A stretch of 64,000 nt of DNA from Caulobacter sp. Root1455 (GCF_001426905.1 NZ_LMFQ01000006.1:44987-108986); one strand, 5' to 3'; shown: positions 54,788 to 63,827, numbered from the stretch's first letter. The notes: generated by a model from the sequence alone, not told the origin. Translations and numbers: made by a program.

Positions 54788-55003
54788 ATCGCTCGGTTTC
54801 CTAGTGGGCTGCGCCCGCGTCTCGAACCATTTCAAAGACCAACTCGGTCCCCGCGAGGGGTCCGAACGCAGCGTCCGCAAAACAAATTGGCCCGCACGGT
54901 CTCCCGTGAGGGCCGGTGACTGAAAACTGCGCCCCAAAAGGCGCGATCGGCAGTCGTTCGCGAACCGCGTCTAAGCCCGAAAGCTCACAGCCGGTCCAAC
55001 AGA
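54788..55003 (-). promoter_or_regulatory. Structured S10-operon leader
   Basis: About 216 nt between the predicted start site and rpsJ, with no plausible coding sequence. Two hairpins followed by T-rich stretches on the minus strand are visible. One is GCGCC-N6-GGCGC at 54944-54929, followed by AGTTTTC. The other is a 5+5 stem with one mismatch (GGCCC, CACGG / CCGTG, GGGCC, loop GAGA) at 54914-54889, followed by AATTTGTTTTG. Both could act as attenuators. Confidence 0.5.
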
Positions 55004-55009
55004 GGGGGG

Positions 55010-55038
55010 CTTTTACGTGTGTGAATCGGTTTCGTCAA
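55010..55038 (-). promoter_or_regulatory. Promoter of the S10 operon
   Basis: On the minus strand TTGACG (55038-55033), a 17-nt spacer and TAAAAG (55015-55010). The -35 is near-consensus. It is the only good promoter seen between rpsJ and the divergent outer-membrane protein gene in this direction. Confidence 0.6.
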
Positions 55039-55352
55039 GCGGTTCACGGGCCAGTTTTGGAGTTGGGCGTGCGACATCCGCGCCCTCCCCTGTTCGCCCT
55101 TTCGTCCGGGCAAAAGCCGAGACCCGAGCCAAGCTCGACCGCCTGCTCGGCGCGAGGCCCGCTCCCGCCCTGGGACCCGGCTTCCCCGGGGCGAAACGAA
55201 GACCGGCCTAAACATAACGTCGTTGCACGAAACATGCTCGAAACTGAGCATAACAGAGCAAGAACGTGCGGACACGCGCGATAGGAACGTTAACCCGCCT
55301 CCGCAAGTGTCATAAAACTGCATCAATTCGCCGCTGACCGCGCCGGCCGGCC
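55039..55352. other. Intergenic stretch between divergent S10 and outer-membrane protein promoters
   Basis: No gene seen. It contains one short dyad, ATGCTC-GAAACT-GAGCAT (55234-55251), and a GTTAAC near 55289. Neither matches a regulator I can name. Confidence 0.5.
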
Positions 55353-55381
55353 TTGTCGCACAGGGCGAAGCTCCATAGATC
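55353..55381 (+). promoter_or_regulatory. Promoter of the outer-membrane protein gene
   Basis: TTGTCGC (55353-55359), a 14-nt spacer and CATAGATC (55374-55381) match the Caulobacter consensus TTGaCgS-N10-14-GCTANAWC at most positions. The leader would be about 75 nt, ending with AAGGGG before the ATG. Confidence 0.55.
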
Positions 55382-55462
55382 CGCCGCTCCTCGACGGACG
55401 GGCGGCCCTCCCCAAAACGACCGCCCGCCGATCGAGGCCACACAGTAAGGGGATTACCCACT

Positions 55463-56224
55463 ATGAAGACCCAACTCTTTGCCGCCGCCGCCGTCCTGGC
55501 GCTGGCCGTCTCGGCTCCCGCCTTCGCCCAGAACGTGGGCTCGGTCGGCGCCGCGGTGAACTACACCGACGTCGACACCAACTTCGGCGGCGCCGACGGC
55601 AGCTCGGTGAAGGTCGACGGCAACGTCGCCATCCCGACCGGCGCCTGGACCGTCACCCTGAACGGCAACGTCTCGGTCAGCGACAACGATCTGAGCGACG
55701 AAACCGTCGCCTCGACCGCCGCTCACCTGACCACCAAGGTCGGCGACACCGTCCGCGTCGGCGGCTTCGCGGCCCTGTCGCGTCCGTCGAACGACACCCT
55801 GTGGGCTGTCGGCGCCGAAGCCAGCAAGTACTTCACCAACGTCACGCTGAACGGCCAAGTCGCCTACGGCCAGTCGAACGACCTGGACGCCGACCTGTAC
55901 GCCGTGCGCGGCGAGGCCCGCTACTTCGTCTCGGACGACTTCCGACTGGACGCCGGCGCCGGCTACTCGAAGATCGACGGCGACGCCGCCAACGAAGCCG
56001 ATGTCTGGGACGTCAACCTGGGCGGCGAATACAAGTTCGCCAACACCGGCTGGTCGACCTTCGGCAAGTACAGCCACACCGAGTCCGAAGACCTGGCCGA
56101 CCTGAAGGCCGACGCCGTGAAGGTTGGCTTCCGCTACACCTTCGGCGGCAGCCTGAAGGCCCGCGACGCGGCCGGCGCCGACCTGATCGACGCCGACACC
56201 CTGTTCGGCTTCGGCGTCCGCTAA
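55463..56224 (+). CDS. Outer-membrane beta-barrel protein
   Basis: 253 residues with a clear signal peptide (cleavage after AFA). The mature chain is a string of alternating beta strands ending in a typical barrel strand (VKVGFRYTFGGSL) and a terminal FGFGVR. An even number of about eight to ten strands can be counted. It is rich in Asp/Asn/Gly and lacks cysteine. No porin family signature is recognised. Good promoter and terminator flank it, so it is monocistronic and may be abundant. Confidence 0.7.
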   Translation: MKTQLFAAAAVLALAVSAPAFAQNVGSVGAAVNYTDVDTNFGGADGSSVKVDGNVAIPTGAWTVTLNGNVSVSDNDLSDETVASTAAHLTTKVGDTVRVGGFAALSRPSNDTLWAVGAEASKYFTNVTLNGQVAYGQSNDLDADLYAVRGEARYFVSDDFRLDAGAGYSKIDGDAANEADVWDVNLGGEYKFANTGWSTFGKYSHTESEDLADLKADAVKVGFRYTFGGSLKARDAAGADLIDADTLFGFGVR

Positions 56225-56256
56225 AGCGGCGGCCGTTCGCCATACAGCGGACTAAA

Positions 56257-56290
56257 GAAACACCCCGGAGCTTCGGCTCCGGGGTGTTTC
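56257..56290. terminator. Strong bidirectional terminator
   Basis: A perfect 15-bp stem (56257-56271 with 56276-56290) with a TTCG tetraloop. The arms begin GAAAC and end GTTTC, so each strand has A/T-rich flanks. It serves the outer-membrane protein gene (+) and the convergent DUF2807 gene (-). Confidence 0.85.
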
Positions 56291-56330
56291 ACTTTATATA
56301 TATATGTGCTGCGTGAGCGTGGTTCGGCGG

Positions 56331-57170
56331 CTAGCGGCCGATGATCACGTCGCCCGAACCGGCCACGTGCTTGCTCACCGGCCCCGTCGCCTTGGCGATG
56401 CGCACGTCGCCCGAGCCGGCCACCGACACCTCGACATTGGCGGCCTCGCCGTCGAACACCACGTCGCCGGAGCCCATGACGCTGACCTCGACCGAGCGCG
56501 AACGGCCGCCGTTGACGGTCACGTCGCCGGAACCGGCGATGTTGGCCTCGAGCTTGCCGTTGACGCTGGCGGCGGTCACCCCGCCCGAGCCGGCGATGTT
56601 GATCTCCAGGTCGCCGCCGATCTCCTGGGTCTTCACGTCGCCCGAGCCGGCGATGTTGATCTCGGCCGAACCGGCGCTGCCGGCCTTGGTGTCGCCGGAG
56701 CCGGCCTGGTTCAGGTCGAGCTTGCCCCGGACGTTGGCCACGGTCCAATCCCCGCAGCCGGCGTTGGAGAGCTCCAGGTGATCGGTGCGGCCGACATTGC
56801 CGAACACCGCGCCGCCGGCGGCGACCTCGGCGTTCATCGGCACGCGCACCACGATCTGCGGGATGTCGTCCCATTTCACGTCGCCGACGCCGCGCACGTG
56901 GATCACGGTCTTGCCCATCACCGTGTTGCAGCCGTTGATGCGGTTCATCCGCAGGCCGCCGTCGACCGTCGTGGTCGAGCCGTTCTGGCGGATGCTCAGC
57001 GGCAGGCTCTGGTTGGTGGTCAGGAATTCGACCTTCACGTCGTTCCGCGCCTCGGGGATCACCTCGACCCGGGCCACGGCGTCCTTGATCTTCACGGACG
57101 GATCGGCGGCGGCCGCGCCGGCGAAGCCCAGAACGGCGGCGGTGGTGGCCAGGAGCAGAAGAGCGCGCAT
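56331..57170 (-). CDS. Secreted DUF2807 (putative auto-transporter adhesin head GIN) protein
   Basis: 279 residues with a signal peptide (cleavage near AAAA-DPS). The second half has six to seven repeats of about 20-22 residues with a (N)I/V-AGSGDV core, which predicts a right-handed beta-helix. A cysteine pair (INGCNTV, SNAGCGDW) lies earlier. DUF2807 proteins are extracytoplasmic and of unknown function; the adhesin label comes from structural similarity only. Confidence 0.8.
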   Translation of the reverse strand: MRALLLLATTAAVLGFAGAAAADPSVKIKDAVARVEVIPEARNDVKVEFLTTNQSLPLSIRQNGSTTTVDGGLRMNRINGCNTVMGKTVIHVRGVGDVKWDDIPQIVVRVPMNAEVAAGGAVFGNVGRTDHLELSNAGCGDWTVANVRGKLDLNQAGSGDTKAGSAGSAEINIAGSGDVKTQEIGGDLEINIAGSGGVTAASVNGKLEANIAGSGDVTVNGGRSRSVEVSVMGSGDVVFDGEAANVEVSVAGSGDVRIAKATGPVSKHVAGSGDVIIGR

Positions 57171-57273
57171 CGGTTGTTCCCTCGAAACAGAGCGTTGTTG
57201 AGGGAAAGCTAGCCGCGCGTTTATCGAGAAACGACTTAATTCGAGGTCATGACCCGCTTGTCATGATTGAGCC

Positions 57274-59592
57274 TCAATTGGCGCTGGCCGCCAACCGCAC
57301 CGGAACCGACTTGTAGGCCGGCGTGCCGCTGCGCCGGTCGTGGTCCTCCAGCGCCACCAGCACATTGGCCTCGGGATAGTAGGCGGCCAGGCAGCCGCGC
57401 GGGATGTCCCGCTCCACCAGGGTGAAACCACGCACCGCTCGCCGGCCGGTCTCGTCGAAGGCCGCCAGCAGGTCGATGCGGTCGCCGGCCTTCAGGCCTC
57501 GCGCGGCGATGTCGTCGGGATGGGCGAAGACCACGTCGCGGCGGCCGAACACCCCGCGATAGCGGTCGTTCGTACCGTAGATGGTGGTGTTGTACTGGTC
57601 ATGGCTGCGCAGGGTGGTCAGCAGCAGCACGTCCGCCTGGCCCCGCCGGGCGTCCCGGCCGTCGTTACGATGGACCAGGAACTGCGCCTTGCCGCTGGGC
57701 GTCTTCCAGACCCGCTCGGACGGCGGCACGGGCAGGCGAAACCCGCCCGGCTGGCGGACGCGCTCATTATAATCGGCGAAAAGGTCGGGAAAGACCGCCC
57801 CGATCAGGTCGCGGATACGGTCGTAGTCGGCGGCCAGGCCTTGCCAGTCGACGATGTCGTTTGGTCCGAACAGAGCCGCGCCGATGCCGGCGACGATGGC
57901 CGGCTCGGATTTCAGCTGGTCGGAGGCCGGAGGATTCAGGCCGCGCGAGGCGTGGACCATCGACATCGAGTCCTCGACCGTCACCGCCTGGCGTCCGCCG
58001 GCCTGCAGGTCGATCTCGGTGCGCCCCAGGCACGGCAGCAGCAGACTTTCGGCGCCGTGCAGCAGGTGAGTGCGATTGAGCTTGGTGGCGACGTGGACGG
58101 TCAGCCCCACCTTCTGGATCGCCGCGAAGGTCCGGGTCGGATCCGGCGCGGCGACGGCGAAGTTGCCTCCCAGGCCGACGAACACCTTGGCCTCGCCCGT
58201 CTCCATGGCCGCGATCGCCTCGACCACCGTGTGGCCGTGCTCGCGCGGAGACTTGAAGGCGAACACCCTGTCCATCGAATCCAGGAACCCGGCCGAGGGC
58301 TTCTCCCAGATCCCGACGGTGCGGTCGCCCTGGACGTTGGAGTGGCCCCGCAGCGGACAGATCCCCGCCCCCGGCCGGCCGATATTGCCCCTCAGCAGCA
58401 GCAGATTGACCAGCTGCTGGACGGTGCTGGACGAGGACCGGTGCTGGGTCAGGCCCATGCCGTAGCAGAGGATCGTCGCCTTGGCGTTGGCATAGGCCCG
58501 GGCCGCCTCTTCGATCTGGGCCCGCGTCAAGCCGGACCCGGCTTCGATCTCGTCCCAGCTCAGATCCTCGACGACGGCCTTCAACGCCTCGAAGCCTTCG
58601 GTGTGTTCGGCGATGAAGGCCCGGTCCAGAACCCCCTTACTGTCCTTTGGGCCCTGGCTCTCGGCGTCCAGCGCCAGCACGGCCTTGATGATCCCCTGCA
58701 CCGCCAGGGCGTCGCCGCCGACGGTCAGCTGGTAATAGGCCGAGGCGATCGGGGTCGAGGACAGGGTCGCCATCTCGACCGGGTCCTGCGGCGCGGCGAA
58801 CTTCTCCAGCGCCCTTTCCTTCAGCGGATTGAAGGCCAGGATCGTGGCGCCGCGCCTGGAGGCGTCGCGCAGCGTGGTCATCATCCGCGGATGGTTGGTG
58901 CCGGGATTGTGGCCGAAACTGAGGATCAGGTCGGCGTGGTCGAAATCCTCCAGCGTGACCGAGCCCTTGCCCATGCCGATCGAGTCCGGCAGGCCGACGC
59001 TGGTCGGCTCGTGGCACATGTTGGAGCAATCGGGGAAATTGTTGGTGCCTACCCGCCGCCCCAGCAGTTGGAACAGGAACGCCGCCTCGTTGGAGGCCCG
59101 GCCCGAGGCGTAGAACTCGGCCTGGTTCGGGTGGTCCAGGGCCCTGAGGGCCTCGGCCGTGCGCTTGAAGGCTTCATCCCAGGCGATGGGCAGGTAGCGG
59201 TCCGACGCCCTGTCGTAGGCCATCGGATGGGTCAGCCGGCCCAGATCCTCCAGGGCGTGGTCGCTCCAGGTCTTCAGCGCGGTGACGGTGTGGGCCGCGA
59301 ACACCTCGGGCGTGGCGCGCTTGGTCGTCGCCTCCCAGGCCACGGCCTTGGCCCCGTTCTCGCAGAACTCGAACGACGAGGTGTGCTTGGGGTCGGGCCA
59401 GGCGCAGCCGGGGCAGTCGAAGCCCTCGGGCTGGTTGGCGCGCAGCAGGGTCTTGCCGCCCTCGATCACGGTCTCCTGGCCGGTCAACGCCCCGGCCACC
59501 GCCTTCAGCGCGCCCCAGCCGCCGGCGGCGTTGTCGTAGCGATGGATGCCGGGGATCTTGGCGTTGGCGGCGTCGATCTCGTCCTTGGCCAT
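57274..59592 (-). CDS. FdhF/YdeP-family molybdopterin oxidoreductase
   Basis: 772 residues of the oxidoreductase-alpha (YdeP/FdhF) family. The N-terminal CPGC (Cys60/63) is in the family GFDCPGCAWPDP box. CSNMCHEPTS (Cys193) lies where formate dehydrogenase H has its Mo-ligand selenocysteine (CxxxU-H-x-P). FGHNPGTNHPRM and LRGHSNVQGDRTVGI bind bis-MGD. It is cytoplasmic, without a Tat signal. Substrate may be formate, but YdeP-type enzymes have no firm assignment. Its ATG shares one base with the fdhD stop. Confidence 0.85.
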   Translation of the reverse strand: MAKDEIDAANAKIPGIHRYDNAAGGWGALKAVAGALTGQETVIEGGKTLLRANQPEGFDCPGCAWPDPKHTSSFEFCENGAKAVAWEATTKRATPEVFAAHTVTALKTWSDHALEDLGRLTHPMAYDRASDRYLPIAWDEAFKRTAEALRALDHPNQAEFYASGRASNEAAFLFQLLGRRVGTNNFPDCSNMCHEPTSVGLPDSIGMGKGSVTLEDFDHADLILSFGHNPGTNHPRMMTTLRDASRRGATILAFNPLKERALEKFAAPQDPVEMATLSSTPIASAYYQLTVGGDALAVQGIIKAVLALDAESQGPKDSKGVLDRAFIAEHTEGFEALKAVVEDLSWDEIEAGSGLTRAQIEEAARAYANAKATILCYGMGLTQHRSSSSTVQQLVNLLLLRGNIGRPGAGICPLRGHSNVQGDRTVGIWEKPSAGFLDSMDRVFAFKSPREHGHTVVEAIAAMETGEAKVFVGLGGNFAVAAPDPTRTFAAIQKVGLTVHVATKLNRTHLLHGAESLLLPCLGRTEIDLQAGGRQAVTVEDSMSMVHASRGLNPPASDQLKSEPAIVAGIGAALFGPNDIVDWQGLAADYDRIRDLIGAVFPDLFADYNERVRQPGGFRLPVPPSERVWKTPSGKAQFLVHRNDGRDARRGQADVLLLTTLRSHDQYNTTIYGTNDRYRGVFGRRDVVFAHPDDIAARGLKAGDRIDLLAAFDETGRRAVRGFTLVERDIPRGCLAAYYPEANVLVALEDHDRRSGTPAYKSVPVRLAASAN

Positions 59593-60407
59593 CACGCGGG
59601 CTCCGAAACAGCGTCGAGCAGGCGCTCGGCATAGGTGAAGACCGTGTGGCCGTCGGCGCGGGCCAGGGCGACCAGGGTCAGGCCCGCCGCCTCGGCCCGG
59701 CGGATCGCCAGGTCCGTCGGAGCCGAGACCGCCACCAGGATCGAGCAACCCATCCGCACGGTCTTCTCGACCATCTCGAACGAGCAGCGGCTGGTGACCA
59801 GCACGAAGCCTTCGGACGCATCGCCCCCCGCGCGCGCCATCGCGCCGGCCAGCTTGTCCAGGGCGTTGTGGCGGCCGACGTCCTCGCGGACCACGACCAG
59901 CGCCCCGTCCGTATCGGCGAAGGCCGCCGCGTGGGTGGCGCGGGTCAGGCGGCCCAGGGCCTGGACCTCGCCCAGGGCGTCGACGGCGCGCTGCACCGCC
60001 TGGTGCGAGACCCTTTCACCGCCTTCCAGGCGCGGCAGAGGCCGCACGGCGTCGGCCAGGCGCTGCACCCCGCAGAGTCCGCAGCTGGACCGCCCTTCCA
60101 GCGTGCGCGGCCGGGCCTTGCGCTGGATCGCGCCGGGCTTGAGCCTGACGTCGGCCAGGATCCCCAGATCCGTCTCGGTGACCTCGATCCCGAGCACCTC
60201 CGCGGCCTTGGCCACCGCCTCGGTCACGGTGAAGCCCCAGGCCAGGTCCTCGACATCGTCCGGCGTGGCCATCAGCACCGTGTGCGGCCGGCCGTCGAAC
60301 GACAGGCCCACGGCGACCTCCTGGGGCGTGGCCCGGGCGATGATCTCGGACCCGGTCCCGACCCGCCATTGGCTGGCGGAACGGCGTTGAGCGGCGGCTT
60401 TCGACAT
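59592..60407 (-). CDS. fdhD: Formate dehydrogenase sulfurtransferase FdhD
   Basis: 271 residues. The SSCGLCG motif supplies the two cysteines that accept sulfur from IscS for transfer to the Mo-bis-MGD of formate dehydrogenases. FADTDGALVVVREDVGRHNALDKL and TSRCSFEMVEKT are further family signatures. It is directly upstream of, and coupled to, the molybdoenzyme, which supports sulfuration of that enzyme's cofactor. Confidence 0.94.
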   Translation of the reverse strand: MSKAAAQRRSASQWRVGTGSEIIARATPQEVAVGLSFDGRPHTVLMATPDDVEDLAWGFTVTEAVAKAAEVLGIEVTETDLGILADVRLKPGAIQRKARPRTLEGRSSCGLCGVQRLADAVRPLPRLEGGERVSHQAVQRAVDALGEVQALGRLTRATHAAAFADTDGALVVVREDVGRHNALDKLAGAMARAGGDASEGFVLVTSRCSFEMVEKTVRMGCSILVAVSAPTDLAIRRAEAAGLTLVALARADGHTVFTYAERLLDAVSEPA

Positions 60408-60525
60408 GGCCGGAGTCTACCGCCTGGCCGCTCCCGCGTCCAAGCACCCTCTTCACGGCAGGAACGTTCAAAATCCGACGCGGTTGTAAGATGACCGAAC
60501 GACGATCCTGAAGCACTCTAGGATC

Positions 60526-62193
60526 ATGGCCGTCATCGACACCCGTCGCGATCAGATGTTCCCCAGCCTCCGGCCGGAGGAGATCGACCGCATCCGCCGC
60601 TTCGGCGACATCGCCCACGCCAAGGCCGGCGCGGTGCTGGCCAAGGCCGGCGAGGTCTCGCCCGGGCTGATGGTGATCCTCGAGGGCCGCGCCCGCGTCA
60701 GTCGGCGCGACGCCCACGACGAGCGCCACATGATCGTCGAGCACGAGCCGGGGCAATTCGTCGGCGAGCTGGCCCAGCTGTCGAACCGCCCGTCGCTGGT
60801 CGACGTCGAGGCCCTGACCGACCTGGAGGTGCTGCGGATCAAGCCCGACCGCCTGCGGGCGGTGCTGATCGCCGAGGCCGAGCTGGGCGAGAAGATCATG
60901 CGGGCCCTGATCCTGCGCCGCGTCGGACTCTTGGAAACCGGGGCCGGAGGCCCGGTGATCATCGGCCGCGCCGGCGACGGCGAGGTCATCCGGCTGAGCG
61001 GCTTCCTCGGCCGCAACGGCCATCCCTACCAGCACCTCGATCCCGACACCGTCGACTGCGCCAAGGTGCTGATCCAGCGATTCTCGATCGACGAGGCCGA
61101 ACTGCCGATCGTGCTCTGCCCCGGCGGCCAGATCCTGCGCCATCCGTCCAACGCCGAGCTGGCGCGATGCATCGGCATGGTCGGCGACCTGGATCCCGAC
61201 CGCGTCTACGACGTGGCCGTGGTCGGGGCCGGCCCGGCGGGCCTGGCCACCGCCGTCTACGCCGCCTCGGAGGGCCTGTCGGTGCTGGTGCTCGACACCC
61301 GGGCGTTCGGCGGCCAGGCCGGGGCCTCGGCCCGCATCGAGAACTATCTGGGCTTCCCCACCGGCGTCTCCGGCATGGCCCTGATGGCCCGGGCCTACAA
61401 TCAGGCCCAGAAGTTCGGCGCCAACCTGGCCATCCCCGACGAGGTGGCGACCCTGGACTGCGACGGCGAAGCCGAGGCCGACGGCGGGCTCGGCGGCTAT
61501 CACCTGAAGCTGGTCAGCGGCGAGACCACCCAGGCCAAGACCGTGGTGATCGCCAGCGGCGCCCGCTACCGGCGGCTGGAGGTGGCCAATCTGGATCAGT
61601 TCGAGGGCAGCAGCGTCCACTACTGGGCCTCGCCGCTCGAGGCCAAGCTGTGCGCGGGCCAGGAGGTGGCCCTGGTCGGGGCCGGCAATTCGGCCGGCCA
61701 GGCGGCGGTCTATCTGGCCAGCCAGGTCAAGAAGGTGTGGCTCGTGATCCGCGGCAAGAGCCTGGCCGCCAGCATGTCGCGCTACCTGATCGACCGCATC
61801 GAAAGCCTGCCCAACATCGAGGTCGTCACCCGCAACGAGATCTTCGAGCTGGAGGGCGAGGACGGCCAACTGCGCGCGATCCGTCACCGCGATCTCGACA
61901 CCGGCCAGGAGGATCGCTGCGAACTCAGCCACCTCTTCCTGTTCATCGGCGCCGCGCCCAACACCGCCTGGCTGGCTCAATGTCATGTCGAGCTGGACAA
62001 CCACGGCTTCGTGCGCACCGGCCAGGACCTGGCCCCGGGCCACCCGCCCCTGCAGACCAGCCGCCACGGCGTGTTCGCGATCGGCGATGTGCGCGCGGGC
62101 TCGGTCAAGCGCGTGGCCGCGGCGGTCGGCGAAGGCGCCCAGGTGGTGGCCGCGATCCACGCCTATCTGGCCGAGCCGGTGACGACGGCCTGA
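60526..62193 (+). CDS. Cyclic-nucleotide-binding / thioredoxin-reductase-like fusion flavoprotein
   Basis: 555 residues. Residues about 10-135 form a cNMP-binding (CRP-type) domain (GLMVILEGRARVSRRDA, GQFVGELAQLSNRPS). Residues about 142-218 resemble a thioredoxin/glutaredoxin-like module without CxxC (LRHPSNAELARCIG). Residues about 228-555 are a TrxR-type FAD/NADPH domain (VVGAGPAGLATA, VALVGAGNSAGQAA, FAIGDVRAGSVKRVAAAVGEG). Where TrxR has CATC this protein has WASP (367-370), so it is not a thioredoxin reductase in the usual sense. It is divergent from fdhD. Confidence 0.82.
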   Translation: MAVIDTRRDQMFPSLRPEEIDRIRRFGDIAHAKAGAVLAKAGEVSPGLMVILEGRARVSRRDAHDERHMIVEHEPGQFVGELAQLSNRPSLVDVEALTDLEVLRIKPDRLRAVLIAEAELGEKIMRALILRRVGLLETGAGGPVIIGRAGDGEVIRLSGFLGRNGHPYQHLDPDTVDCAKVLIQRFSIDEAELPIVLCPGGQILRHPSNAELARCIGMVGDLDPDRVYDVAVVGAGPAGLATAVYAASEGLSVLVLDTRAFGGQAGASARIENYLGFPTGVSGMALMARAYNQAQKFGANLAIPDEVATLDCDGEAEADGGLGGYHLKLVSGETTQAKTVVIASGARYRRLEVANLDQFEGSSVHYWASPLEAKLCAGQEVALVGAGNSAGQAAVYLASQVKKVWLVIRGKSLAASMSRYLIDRIESLPNIEVVTRNEIFELEGEDGQLRAIRHRDLDTGQEDRCELSHLFLFIGAAPNTAWLAQCHVELDNHGFVRTGQDLAPGHPPLQTSRHGVFAIGDVRAGSVKRVAAAVGEGAQVVAAIHAYLAEPVTTA

Positions 62194-62289
62194 GAACGCG
62201 CGATCTGTCCGACGACCAAGATTACACATCCTTAAATTGCGCCCCGTCGCCAGGGCGGTGATCGTTGAGCCAACAGGGGAAGCCATCTC

Positions 62290-63651
62290 ATGAAGCTCTC
62301 GATACTGCTCGGCGCCGCGAGCCTGCTGGCGGCCGGTCCCGCCCTCGCCGCCCAGCCCACCTGCGCCGCGCCCGACTTCGCCAAGCAGGCGCGCGAACTG
62401 ATCACGCCCTATCTGGAGCCCGAGGGTTTCAGCGGCTCGATCCTGGTGGCCAAGGACGGCGCGCCGATGTGGCGCGAGAGCTTCGGCGCGGCCGACCGCG
62501 AATGGGACGTCGCCAACACCGCCGACACCAAGTTCCGCCTCGGCTCGATCACCAAGCAGTTCACGGCCACGGCGATCCTGCAGCTGGTCGAGCAGGGCAA
62601 GCTGTCGATCGACGATCCGGTTTCGAAATACTACGCGGACGCCCCGCCCGCCTGGGCCAAGGTGACGATCAAGCACCTGCTGACCCACAGCTCGGGCATA
62701 CCCAGCTACACCGCCCTGCCCGGCTTCTTCGACAAGGGCTCGTCCAAGCTGCCCCTGACGCCGGACGAGATCGTCAAGCTGACCCGGGACATGCCCTTGG
62801 AGTTCGAGCCGGGCGCGAAATACAACTACGACAACACCGGCTACATCCTGCTGGGCTACGTGATCGAGAAGGTCTCGGGCGAGACCTATGCCGACTATGT
62901 GGCCAAGCACATCTTCGCCCCGCTCGGCATGAAGGACAGCGGCTACGACGTCAGCGGCGTGATCCTGAAGAAGCGGGCCTCGGGCTATCAGGGCTCCAAG
63001 GACGGCTGGAGGAACGCCGACTATCTCGACATGACCCTGCCCTATGCGGCCGGTTCGCTCTATTCGACCACCGGCGACCTGCTGATCTGGGATCGGGCCC
63101 TCGCCGACGGCAAGATCCTGACCCCGGCCTCGCGTCAGGCGATGTTCACCGACTACGGCCACAAGTACGGGTTCGGCTGGCGGATCGACCAGGAAGCCGG
63201 TCGTGAGCGCATTGGCCACGGCGGCGGGATCAACGGCTTCTCGACCGGCATCGTCCGTTTTCCCAAGGACGGCGTCGTGGCGATCGTGCTGTCCAACTAC
63301 AACGCCTCGCCCTCCCACGGCATCGCCGAGAAGCTGGCGGGCCTGTGCGTGGGCTCCTACCGGCCGCCTCAGGCGATCGCGCTGCCCGCCAAAACGTTGG
63401 ATCTCTATGTCGGCGACTATGTGCTGTCGCCGACCATCACCATCACCATCAGCCGGCATGGCGATCAACTGATCAGCCAGAGCACGAACCAGCCTCCCCT
63501 GCCCCTCTACGCCAGCGCGCCGGGCGAATTCTTCTCCAAAACCGCCATCGCCTTGGCCAGCTTCACCCAGGCCGGCGACGCACCCGCCACGGCCCTGGTG
63601 CTGCACCAGGGCGGCACGGACCGGACCGCGCCGCGAGCGGCCGCCAAATAA
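62290..63651 (+). CDS. Class C beta-lactamase-like serine hydrolase
   Basis: 453 residues with a signal peptide (cleavage near ALA-AQP). The catalytic motifs are S86-I-T-K89, Y180-D-N182 and H310-G-G. They fit the AmpC/esterase EstB/D-aminopeptidase superfamily. A C-terminal beta domain (about 355-450) may shape the substrate site. Periplasmic; substrates could be esters, D-amino peptides or beta-lactams. It ends a few bases before a family A palindromic repeat. Confidence 0.85.
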   Translation: MKLSILLGAASLLAAGPALAAQPTCAAPDFAKQARELITPYLEPEGFSGSILVAKDGAPMWRESFGAADREWDVANTADTKFRLGSITKQFTATAILQLVEQGKLSIDDPVSKYYADAPPAWAKVTIKHLLTHSSGIPSYTALPGFFDKGSSKLPLTPDEIVKLTRDMPLEFEPGAKYNYDNTGYILLGYVIEKVSGETYADYVAKHIFAPLGMKDSGYDVSGVILKKRASGYQGSKDGWRNADYLDMTLPYAAGSLYSTTGDLLIWDRALADGKILTPASRQAMFTDYGHKYGFGWRIDQEAGRERIGHGGGINGFSTGIVRFPKDGVVAIVLSNYNASPSHGIAEKLAGLCVGSYRPPQAIALPAKTLDLYVGDYVLSPTITITISRHGDQLISQSTNQPPLPLYASAPGEFFSKTAIALASFTQAGDAPATALVLHQGGTDRTAPRAAAK

Positions 63652-63652
63652 G

Positions 63653-63788
63653 CCCTCCCCCCATGGGGGAGGCGATCGCGCAGCGATCGGTGGGGGGCGT
63701 TCCAGGATCGAGGATCCGGGCTTCGGCCATCGGCCGATCCCTCCCCCCTCCGTCGCCCTAGGGGCGACACCTCCCCCACAGGGGGAGG
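63653..63788. repeat. Palindromic intergenic repeat, family A copy 2
   Basis: About 136 bp, closely similar to 7378-7514: CCCTCCCCCC...GGGGGAGG arms, a CGATCGC GCA GCGATCG hairpin and a GTCGCCC TA GGGGCGAC hairpin in the same order. The middle third differs. It too lies between convergent genes (hydrolase and tuf). Confidence 0.85.
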
Positions 63789-63799
63789 ACCTACAAAGC

Positions 63800-63827
63800 A
63801 AAAGGCCCCGGAGTTTCCTCCGGGGCC
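63800..63827 (-). terminator. Intrinsic terminator of tuf
   Basis: A perfect GGCCCCGGAG / CTCCGGGGCC stem with loop TTTC/GAAA (63804-63827), followed on the minus strand by TTTTGCTTT. It lies 38 nt after the tuf stop. Confidence 0.85.

Noticed and set aside
54916..55284. Short open frames on both strands in the rpsJ upstream region
   Set aside because: They cross the predicted promoter and leader hairpins and have no coding signature.
55285..55300. GTTAAC upstream of the outer-membrane protein gene as a CtrA site
   Set aside because: Only one half resembles TTAA-N7-TTAAC; the second half-site is missing.
60526..62193. Calling the fusion flavoprotein a thioredoxin reductase (trxB)
   Set aside because: The CxxC redox centre is replaced by WASP and extra domains are present.
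60016..63801. A 1261-codon open frame (-) over the fusion flavoprotein and hydrolase genes
   Set aside because: Antisense to two genes with catalytic motifs. The composition is a GC-rich shadow and no domain is visible.
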